A stretch of DNA of 9,283 nt, from contig CALZMB010000074.1 in NCBI GenBank assembly GCA_945788485.1, positions 1 through 9,283 of the forward strand, given 5' to 3'. The stretch is from an uncultured bacterium (GTDB taxonomy: Bacteria; Bacteroidota; Bacteroidia; Bacteroidales; Bacteroidaceae). This document shows, one piece after another, positions 1 through 4,587 of this stretch (position 1 is its first letter; every line of letters begins with the position of its first letter). Below the pieces are notes generated by a model. It was not told the origin of the DNA, did no database searches, and saw nothing but the letters and a program-made list of their open reading frames with translations. Both the position numbers and the translations under genes were made by a program.

Positions 1-95
1 AGATAGAAACCCTTGCCGAAATCCTTATATGGTCTGCATTTCGACAACTCTATCTTGTCGAACATATTATTTGTTCCATGGAAAAGACTAATCAT
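1..95 (-). CDS. DUF3990-type predicted ADP-ribosyltransferase, cassette A (N-terminal part only)
   Basis: Only the first 31 codons are inside the window; the gene continues past the left edge. It starts with ATG at 95-93, which overlaps the TGA of the upstream DUF3791 gene as ATGA. A GGAGGG sequence sits 8 bases before the start and supports it. The visible protein has His6-Gly7-Thr8 and then DFGKGFY at residues 25-31, the same two motifs found in the complete DUF3990 protein of cassette B (932-1411). In PARP-like ADP-ribosyltransferases the corresponding His-Gly-Ser/Thr and Gly-x-Tyr motifs bind NAD. The residues between the motifs differ from the cassette B protein, so this is a diverged paralogue and not a recent copy. 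Family assignment is by motif. Enzyme activity is an inference, and the C-terminal half cannot be examined. Confidence 0.8.
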   Translation of the reverse strand, partial: MISLFHGTNNMFDKIELSKCRPYKDFGKGFY

Positions 96-313
96 GACAA
101 ATACCCTCCATGCTTTAAACAGACCGCAGTCAAATCATCCACAGCATCATCAAAAGACAAAGTGTGTTCTGCCTCATAACAGTCATCAAGGAATTTTATG
201 CCTTTATACTTAAGTAAATAGTCAAATGACTCCTTTACAGTAATACCAAAATGCTCAGCAAACTTCCTTATACAATATATGATATATGCTATTTTATAAT
301 TCATAAGCAACAT
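92..313 (-). CDS. DUF3791 family small protein, cassette A
   Basis: This is a 73-residue soluble protein of the DUF3791 type, whose function is not established. It aligns without gaps over most of its length with the cassette B protein at 1411-1629: a hydrophobic helix, Phe-Ala, Phe-x-Tyr-Leu-x-Lys, Ile-x-x-Leu, then HTL-x-F-x-D-x-VD-x-L, Cys and a Gly-Gly near the C-terminus. Identity between the two is low, roughly a third by eye. The stop codon overlaps the start of the DUF3990 gene (ATGA), so the two are probably translationally coupled. The ATG at 313 keeps the N-terminus the same length as the cassette B protein but leaves a leader of only about 12 bases after the predicted promoter. 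A second ATG at 304 would give about 21 bases, as in cassette B. By position and pairing it may be an antitoxin or partner of the DUF3990 protein (inference). Confidence 0.85.
   Translation of the reverse strand: MLLMNYKIAYIIYCIRKFAEHFGITVKESFDYLLKYKGIKFLDDCYEAEHTLSFDDAVDDLTAVCLKHGGYLS
104..109 (-). promoter_or_regulatory. Shine-Dalgarno-like site before the cassette A DUF3990 gene
   Basis: The minus strand reads GGAGGG, 8 bases before the ATG at 95. Such sites are uncommon in Bacteroidetes. It lies inside the DUF3791 coding sequence and overlaps the codons of its C-terminal Gly-Gly, which suits re-initiation on the overlapping gene. Confidence 0.5.
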
Positions 314-320
314 TCAATAT

Positions 321-377
321 ATTCACGCCACAAAGATACGAAGAAAAAATGAAACTGCAAAACATTTCGGGGGATTA
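321..377. repeat. 57-bp perfect direct repeat, copy 1
   Basis: Positions 321-377 are identical base for base to 1646-1702; the offset is 1325 bp. The match stops abruptly on both sides. In the minus orientation it runs from TAATCCCCCG to GGCGTGAAT and carries the predicted promoter of cassette A. With copy 2 it brackets the whole of cassette B. Confidence 0.95.
331..361 (-). promoter_or_regulatory. Bacteroidetes-type promoter of cassette A
   Basis: On the minus strand there is TTTG (361-358), a 19-base spacer, then TATCTTTG (338-331). This fits the Bacteroidetes housekeeping consensus TTTG-N19-21-TAnnTTTG exactly. Transcription would begin near position 326, just upstream of the DUF3791 start at 313 or 304, giving a very short leader. 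Confidence 0.8.
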
Positions 378-450
378 TTCACGAAAATAAGGGGTGACAC
401 TTCCCCGTCATCAGGTGACTCTCGCAGCATCTCTATTTGAGCCAGCCCAC

Positions 451-633
451 TCATATATATGTATTTGCCGTTATTTCATCACAAGCGTCACCCGTCACCT
501 CAGTTTCGGGAATTTTTTCATGTACACAGTCCCCTTTTATTAATAAGTATATAATAAGGTACGCAAGAAAAGAAGAGAAGGCAATTCCCTTCAAAGCCAT
601 AATAATCGTCAACACAACAATCAACCCGTCCAT
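451..633 (-). CDS. Doubtful small membrane protein ORF
   Basis: From the ATG at 633 there are 60 codons to a TGA at 451. The predicted protein has an almost unbroken hydrophobic stretch at about residues 4-32, interrupted by Lys15-Gly16, long enough for one or two membrane passes. A hydrophilic tail with the string VTGDA follows, encoded by the left arm of the inverted repeat. I do not recognise a family. Against it: no promoter or ribosome site is visible, it sits within a possible small repeat element, and hydrophobic ORFs often appear by chance opposite lysine- and asparagine-rich sequence. The ORF can be extended to a TTG at 693, but that start lies in the U-tract of the terminator at 692-723. 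Confidence 0.25.
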   Translation of the reverse strand: MDGLIVVLTIIMALKGIAFSSFLAYLIIYLLIKGDCVHEKIPETEVTGDACDEITANTYI

Positions 634-673
634 ACACCAAAAAATTGCCGATTTCAAGGTGACGGGTGACGCT
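484..673. repeat. 17-bp perfect inverted repeat enclosing 156 bp
   Basis: The left arm AGCGTCACCCGTCACCT (484-500) is the exact reverse complement of the right arm at 657-673. Each arm itself contains GGTGAC twice in tandem (AGGTGACGGGTGACGCT on one strand). The arms enclose 156 bp of AT-rich DNA. The layout resembles a small non-autonomous element with terminal inverted repeats, but I see no clear target-site duplication next to the arms. It could also be a long-range hairpin or a pair of regulator-binding sites. Confidence 0.7.
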
Positions 674-691
674 ATGAAGTAATTCACGAAC

Positions 692-723
692 AAAAAGGTG
701 ACGACAGCATTGCCGTCGCCACC
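692..723 (-). terminator. Intrinsic terminator of cassette B
   Basis: Read on the minus strand, GGTGGCGACGGC pairs with GCTGTCGTCACC through a three-base AAT loop: 12 pairs, two of them G-U in RNA. TTTTT follows directly (696-692). It begins five bases after the stop codon of the gene at 729-935, so it closes the three-gene operon. Confidence 0.9.
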
Positions 724-728
724 CTCGG

Positions 729-935
729 TTATAGTTTCAATTCACGTCTGAGATATTCATAGACATAACCAGAACTCTGAAAATAGAGCCCGGAATTCTT
801 ATTTTTCAGATTCTCAAATGTTTTTGAGGAATATAAAAGCCTCAAAGCATCTTCTACACCGATGTTCTTCTCTTCCATCAGCTTTAACGCAATGTCACGG
901 GCGTTGCACTCCACCATATAATCAAAATCAGTCAT
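729..935 (-). CDS. Small third protein of cassette B
   Basis: This gene encodes 68 residues of predicted mostly helical, soluble protein. Its ATG overlaps the TGA of the DUF3990 gene (ATGA, 935-932), so it belongs to the same transcript and is probably translated by coupling. The layout is an N-terminal helix (residues 5-22), then GVEDALRLLYSS (26-37), a linker, and GLYFQSSGYVYEYL (49-62). The last part resembles the GLY-x-x-S-x-x-YV-x-x-L pattern that I associate with small proteins found beside DUF3990 genes, but I cannot name the family with certainty. A role as antitoxin, adaptor or chaperone for the DUF3990 protein is possible; only its position suggests this. The matching gene of cassette A, if present, lies outside the window. 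Confidence 0.8.
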   Translation of the reverse strand: MTDFDYMVECNARDIALKLMEEKNIGVEDALRLLYSSKTFENLKNKNSGLYFQSSGYVYEYLRRELKL

Positions 936-1411
936 ATCTTATGCAAATAATCTAATGATTTCTTGGTACCAAAGAAATATTGGAAGGTAATACCTTTCAT
1001 GTATTTCAAATTTTCAATGAAACGCTCAAAAGTTATATCATGCTCTATAAGTTTTCGTATCTGAAGCCCAACCCTATCGTTAGCAATAGGACCATACACT
1101 ATATCAAAATTATGAATTGACTCACCATTATCAGAAGTTCTATTCCTTAATACGAAGTCTGCCCAATCCTCAGAATACTCTTTGAAAACCTTGACACTCA
1201 ATAATTCTGGATGAGACAGTATCTCTTCATCAAATTCATATACATTAACTACAGGTTGAACATCCAAAGCCTCTGACTTAAACTTAGCGATCTGAAATGC
1301 TTGTTCGTAGTTATCACTCAAATAAAAGCCTTTTCCAAAATCCTTATTGGGAAAGGACATAGAGAAATCTATCTCTTTTACATCAACATAAGAGCCATGA
1401 TAAAGTTTCAT
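932..1411 (-). CDS. DUF3990-type predicted ADP-ribosyltransferase, cassette B
   Basis: This 159-residue protein has no signal peptide and is predicted cytoplasmic. I use the ATG at 1411, where TAATG shares one base with the DUF3791 stop; the frame stays open upstream to a TTG at 1438, but the cassette A gene also starts just before the same motif. His5-Gly6-Ser7 and DFGKGFYLSD (24-33, with Tyr30) match the first two NAD-site motifs of PARP-type ADP-ribosyltransferases (HGS and FGKGIYFAD). Further blocks are DIVYGPIANDRV (103-114), a conserved-looking G-P-x-A-N/D-D-x-V element, and QYFFGT near the C-terminus (144-149), where Gln144 could stand in for the third active-site residue. The length is normal for the family. 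DUF3990 is of unknown function as far as I know. NAD-dependent modification of a host or phage target is an inference from motifs. Confidence 0.88.
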   Translation of the reverse strand: MKLYHGSYVDVKEIDFSMSFPNKDFGKGFYLSDNYEQAFQIAKFKSEALDVQPVVNVYEFDEEILSHPELLSVKVFKEYSEDWADFVLRNRTSDNGESIHNFDIVYGPIANDRVGLQIRKLIEHDITFERFIENLKYMKGITFQYFFGTKKSLDYLHKI

Positions 1412-1629
1412 TATACAGCCCCCCCTCTTGTCTTGCAATAAATGGATAAGGAATCCACCACGTCGTTGAATGGTAGCGTATGAGCGATTCCATAATTATT
1501 TTTCAAATAAGAAATAGCGGCAAATTTATCCAGGTATCGGAAAGCCAAAGTATCCGACATCTCGTGACGTTTAGCAAACTCGCCTACTATCACAATTATA
1601 AATTCTATAACATCACGACTACTATACAT
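1411..1629 (-). CDS. DUF3791 family small protein, cassette B
   Basis: This is a 72-residue homologue of the protein at 92-313. Shared features are the N-terminal hydrophobic helix, Phe-Ala, FRYLDKF, AHTLPFNDVVDSL, a Cys near the end and a C-terminal Gly-Gly. It is the first gene of a three-gene overlapping operon, and the ATG at 1629 lies about 20 bases after the predicted transcription start. Its stop codon shares one base with the DUF3990 start (TAATG). The last codons contain a run of seven G (1419-1425) that doubles as the ribosome site for the next gene. Function is unknown. Consistent pairing with DUF3990 in both cassettes suggests that it controls or partners that protein (inference). 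Confidence 0.87.
   Translation of the reverse strand: MYSSRDVIEFIIVIVGEFAKRHEMSDTLAFRYLDKFAAISYLKNNYGIAHTLPFNDVVDSLSIYCKTRGGAV
1419..1428 (-). promoter_or_regulatory. Purine-rich ribosome site with a G7 run before the cassette B DUF3990 gene
   Basis: The minus strand reads AGAGGGGGGG, ending 7 bases before the ATG at 1411. This supports 1411 as the true start of the DUF3990 gene over the TTG at 1438. The site is at the same place as GGAGGG in cassette A. Confidence 0.5.
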
Positions 1630-1645
1630 ATCGCCAAATATTTAA

Positions 1646-1702
1646 ATTCACGCCACAAAGATACGAAGAAAAAATGAAACTGCAAAACATTTCGGGGGAT
1701 TA
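1646..1702. repeat. 57-bp perfect direct repeat, copy 2
   Basis: Identical to 321-377. It lies between the Sus operon terminator and the first gene of cassette B, so it marks the right end of the cassette region. It carries the promoter of cassette B. Confidence 0.95.
1656..1686 (-). promoter_or_regulatory. Bacteroidetes-type promoter of cassette B
   Basis: Minus strand TTTG (1686-1683), a 19-base spacer and TATCTTTG (1663-1656), identical to the cassette A promoter. The start of transcription should be near 1651, about 20 bases before the DUF3791 ATG at 1629. Confidence 0.82.
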
Positions 1703-1720
1703 ATAATGGAGCATACATCG

Positions 1721-1750
1721 AAAAAGGTGGCAACGCAGAGCGTCACCACC
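1721..1750 (-). terminator. Intrinsic terminator of the Sus operon
   Basis: On the minus strand GGTGGTGACGC pairs with GCGTTGCCACC across a TCT loop: 11 pairs, two of them G-U in RNA. TTTTT follows (1725-1721). It lies about 60 bases after the susF-like stop and just before the promoter of cassette B, separating the two transcription units. Confidence 0.9.
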
Positions 1751-1808
1751 TTCGATAGATAGAATTATGCTATTGATGAAGAGGTATCATCAAAATTGCG
1801 AACTGCAA

Positions 1809-3251
1809 TTATTTCACAGTAACTGTATAAGGAATGTTGGTCAGGTCAAGACGAATATGCTTCTTGCCTGCACCTGGCGTAGGCAGGTTAGACCCATTTT
1901 GCTGGAGGTTGTCTAAAGAGCCGCCAAGATTAACATCCCAAGCGTCGTTGGCGCGGAACTTCCACTCGCCGCCAGCAGAGAAATCTACGTCACCTTCCCA
2001 AACGAGCATCTTGTCATCTGTAGGTGTAAGTGCTGTGGAAGCATCCCATCCTGCTGGTGTGGCATCACCAATGACACCGATTGTTGTGATTTGGGTAAGT
2101 GTATAGGTAAGAGCAGCTGTGCTAACCTGACACCAGTAGAGGCCTTTTGCAGGAACCATGATGTTTCCTGCTCCACCGTCTGTTGAGAGCAGTCCGTCTG
2201 CATCACCCTTGCCATAGTTTATATGGCTCCAGTCCGGAGCATTAGTAAACTTGAACTCACCGTCGATATAAGCATATCCGCTATAGTCAGCGTAGTTGGT
2301 AGTGCTAAGACGCTGTGAATTGGCTTGATTCCAGCCATTAGAGCCGCCTGGAGTATAGAGATAATCAACAGCAGAGGTGAATGCGTAAGTACCCTCTTCC
2401 ATGTTGATGGTGAGGAGGAGCTGTCCGCCAATCTTCAGACATCCTGCGCCTGGCTCAGTTTCTGTAGTCTTCGGCAAGAGCAGGCCTTCAGCAGCCTCAT
2501 CGCCATTCGCTTCTGGACCATACTGTGAATTAGGAGCATTAACCCAGTCGCCTGTGATGTAAGTAGATTCCGGGACAATCTTCCACCACCATCCAGCAGC
2601 AGCGTCTGCCTCGCTTATATCAACTTTGAGAGTGAAGACAGGGTTGTCATACGGGTCGCCAGAGTGGTCAAACTTAATGGCTGTAGCTACAGACCATCCA
2701 TTGATTGTGCCAAGGAGATAGTAGTTATCCTCGATGACGAGATCGCTTGGATAAGGCGTAACATTCACGACTGTCTGTCCGATGAAATAGTCTGGGCCGC
2801 CGATGCGTACAGAAGACGCGCCGTTCTTGACCATGTATGAAGCATAACGCACATACACATCTTTAGCCTTAGGGCTGCGTCCAATCAGGCTGAGATACTC
2901 TTTCTGAATAGATGATGCGAGAGCATAGCATTTAGAATCTACGCTAACAACAGGAATCTCAGCGTACTTTGCGAAATCTTCCGTTTTGGAAATCTGCATT
3001 ACGAAGCTGACATCAGTGCCAGCAGGAATGTCTTTCACCTCTGTCACATCAAAGAGAGGCACAGTGTCGTTAGCCTCATTGATTGCCTTAAGGTCAATTG
3101 CAGCAGGCAGTGTCTGACTGATTGTGATGCAGTTGTCCTCAACAAGTGTCTCTTGCGGGTTGCTTTGAGGTAGAGCCTCAACCCAATCGTCTTCGCATGA
3201 TGTAAAGCACAGACTGAGCACTGCCATCAACATTATACTTATTTTTTTCAT
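1809..3251 (-). CDS. SusF-like outer-membrane starch-binding lipoprotein
   Basis: A 480-residue lipoprotein; B. theta SusF is 485. The signal peptide ends in LCFTSC with Cys19 as the lipid site, followed by EDDW, the acidic pattern linked to surface export in Bacteroidetes. An N-terminal beta-rich region (about 40-165) precedes three carbohydrate-binding modules. Module 1 spans about 175-291 (YYLLGTINGWS, WWWKIVPE), module 2 about 295-386 (YLYTPGGSNGWNQ), and module 3 about 391-480 (IGVIGDATPAGWD, then WKFRANDAWDVNLGG). The Trp, Lys/Arg and NLGG elements of module 3 are typical of SusE/SusF modules that bind alpha-glucans by aromatic stacking. It probably holds starch at the cell surface and has no catalytic role. 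It is the last gene of the operon, 54 bases after the susE-like gene. The substrate is inferred from family and context. Confidence 0.88.
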   Translation of the reverse strand: MKKISIMLMAVLSLCFTSCEDDWVEALPQSNPQETLVEDNCITISQTLPAAIDLKAINEANDTVPLFDVTEVKDIPAGTDVSFVMQISKTEDFAKYAEIPVVSVDSKCYALASSIQKEYLSLIGRSPKAKDVYVRYASYMVKNGASSVRIGGPDYFIGQTVVNVTPYPSDLVIEDNYYLLGTINGWSVATAIKFDHSGDPYDNPVFTLKVDISEADAAAGWWWKIVPESTYITGDWVNAPNSQYGPEANGDEAAEGLLLPKTTETEPGAGCLKIGGQLLLTINMEEGTYAFTSAVDYLYTPGGSNGWNQANSQRLSTTNYADYSGYAYIDGEFKFTNAPDWSHINYGKGDADGLLSTDGGAGNIMVPAKGLYWCQVSTAALTYTLTQITTIGVIGDATPAGWDASTALTPTDDKMLVWEGDVDFSAGGEWKFRANDAWDVNLGGSLDNLQQNGSNLPTPGAGKKHIRLDLTNIPYTVTVK

Positions 3252-3305
3252 ATAAAATCAAATTTATTACATTTAACGTTGCTGTAAACTAAATCTCGTT
3301 AAGGA

Positions 3306-4553
3306 TTACTTCTGTTCAAAGAGTACAGTACCATTGTTGATATTGACAGTGATAGCAACTTTTCCGCCTGCCCATGAATTGTCGAGCCAGCTGCCTTTGC
3401 CGTCAACAGCCACACCGCCGAAGATACCGTCAGACCATGTGAACTCCACGCCTGCGTCATCAACCTGCGAGCCGAATGAATCACCGCCGTCCCATCCTGT
3501 CAGTTTCTTGTAGAAGCGGAACTGGAATTTGCCTTCAGGGATATTGAATGTGCCAGTGTAGTTGCCGTCGTCAGCCATGTCGTAGAGTTTCCAGTCTTCG
3601 TAGTGGTCTGCGTTGTCCTCACTTGGACCAGCCCAGCCCTCTGGCGCTCCGACAAGGTAGATGAATTTCTTGTTGCTGACATCAACGCCACCAGCCTCGA
3701 ACTTCACCTTCATTGTGTTCATGTTGACAGTGATCTTAACAGAGCCGCCCATCCATGTCGGGATGTTGTAGCTGCCTTTACCCTTAACGATATCGCCTGA
3801 ATAAACGCCATCAGCGTCAAGCTCAATATCCATTGGGTTGTCATCAACCTGAATGCCGTAAGAGTCAGCGTCCCAGCCAGTGAGTGCAGTATAGAAGCGG
3901 AACATGAAGCTTCCGGCAGGAATATCAAACACACCTGAATAAATCTTAGAGCCGATGGCCTCAGAGCTTTCAAAGAGGCGCCACTCGTTGTAGTGTTCCT
4001 TATTGCCTTCAGTCGGGCCATTCCAGCCTTCGGGCGCTCCGACGAGATAGATATATCCAGGCAGTTTGAGAGCGAAATAGCCCTTGACCTTCTCAAGACA
4101 AACTACGTTTGAGAGGATGTCAGTGTTCTCGAGGTCGAGAATCTGAGAGCGCAGACGGAAATAGACGGGGCGTGCAGGCTCATCAGTATAGTCATCTTCG
4201 CTTGTTACGCCGCGAAGTTTGCAGATAGCCTGTGCGATAGCCTCAGCATTCACATCCATGTCGCAAGAAGAGTAAACCTCGTCAATCTCTATGAAATCAG
4301 CGAAAGACTTGTCAAGCGATACTTGTGCAAAGTAAGAGGCAGCAGCCGCGAAGCCATAGTTTGGCTGCGAGCAAGTGAGGTTCACACCTTCTGTTGACTG
4401 CAAATCAACATACTGATTTGCAAATGCCGGAGTGTTCAGCACGAATTGTGTCGGCGACTGAAGAACCGGGTTCTCTGTTTCCGGGCCGTCGCAAGACACA
4501 ACTGCAAGCACCAAGCCCAGAATACCGAACAGTATATTATTAAATTTCTTCAT
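3306..4553 (-). CDS. SusE-like outer-membrane glycan-binding lipoprotein
   Basis: A 415-residue lipoprotein; B. theta SusE is 387. The signal peptide ends in AVVSC with Cys21, followed by DGPETEN, an acidic surface-export pattern. Residues 30-150 fit the SusE N-terminal domain (SPTQFVLNTPAF, then YFAQVSLDKSF). Two tandem modules follow, at 168-286 and 298-413. Both open with IYLVGAPEGW and continue through W-x-L, FRFY, LTGWD, QVDD, a KGS(Y/W) stretch and a final VTVN strand. The likely role is surface binding of malto-oligosaccharides beside SusD. An A-rich leader (AAAAGAAATG) precedes the ATG, and the gap to the susD stop is 34 bases. The closely similar modules suggest a duplication inside the gene. 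Other SusE/F-family annotations (DUF5114 to DUF5116) are possible and would not change the role. Confidence 0.88.
   Translation of the reverse strand: MKKFNNILFGILGLVLAVVSCDGPETENPVLQSPTQFVLNTPAFANQYVDLQSTEGVNLTCSQPNYGFAAAASYFAQVSLDKSFADFIEIDEVYSSCDMDVNAEAIAQAICKLRGVTSEDDYTDEPARPVYFRLRSQILDLENTDILSNVVCLEKVKGYFALKLPGYIYLVGAPEGWNGPTEGNKEHYNEWRLFESSEAIGSKIYSGVFDIPAGSFMFRFYTALTGWDADSYGIQVDDNPMDIELDADGVYSGDIVKGKGSYNIPTWMGGSVKITVNMNTMKVKFEAGGVDVSNKKFIYLVGAPEGWAGPSEDNADHYEDWKLYDMADDGNYTGTFNIPEGKFQFRFYKKLTGWDGGDSFGSQVDDAGVEFTWSDGIFGGVAVDGKGSWLDNSWAGGKVAITVNINNGTVLFEQK
3315..3662 (-). repeat. SusE-like internal module 2
   Basis: Codons 298-413, the second copy of the roughly 115-residue carbohydrate-binding module. 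It aligns with module 1 along its full length, starting at IYLVGAPEGW. Confidence 0.8.
3696..4052 (-). repeat. SusE-like internal module 1
   Basis: Codons 168-286, the first copy of the module. Shared landmarks with module 2 are IYLVGAPEGW, GP-x-E, HY-x-x-W, FRFY, LTGWD and QVDD. A short Gly/Val/Asp linker separates the two. Confidence 0.8.
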
Positions 4554-4587
4554 TTCTTTTTCAGTGATTAAGAGTTACACCTTTATA

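Larger units (their letters stand above)
378..691. other. Gap between cassettes, no firmly supported gene
   Basis: This stretch separates the terminator of cassette B from the promoter repeat of cassette A. It holds a 17-bp perfect inverted repeat (484-500 with 657-673), several further copies of the word GGTGAC (394-398 region, 414-419, 658-663, 665-670), and one doubtful minus-strand ORF (451-633). I see no tRNA, no CRISPR pattern and no second promoter matching TTTG-N19-21-TAnnTTTG. The short inverted match GGGG-N8-CCCC at 391-406 is too weak to call a terminator. Confidence 0.6.

Noticed and set aside
391..419. Possible terminator just upstream of the cassette A promoter repeat
   Set aside because: Only four-base stems can be drawn and the T-rich tail is interrupted, unlike the two clear terminators in the window.
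437..682. Plus-strand open frame across the gap between cassettes
   Set aside because: It needs a TTG start, has no promoter, and most of it lies within the inverted-repeat region. The minus-strand ORF is slightly more plausible, and neither is firm.
932..1438. Longer DUF3990 start at TTG 1438
   Set aside because: The ATG at 1411 has a purine-rich site at the right distance, overlaps the upstream stop as TAATG, and matches the cassette A start just before the HG motif.
1480..1677. Plus-strand open frame of 65 codons
   Set aside because: Antisense to the DUF3791 gene and its promoter; low-complexity ending and no recognisable features.
321..1702. Direct repeats read as a CRISPR array or integrase attachment sites
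   Set aside because: Only two copies, 1325 bp apart, with no spacer pattern and no integrase in the window. The repeat contains a good promoter, which explains its function better.
3719..4096. Open frame of 125 codons on the minus strand
   Set aside because: An off-frame shadow within the SusE-like gene; no domain or start signal.
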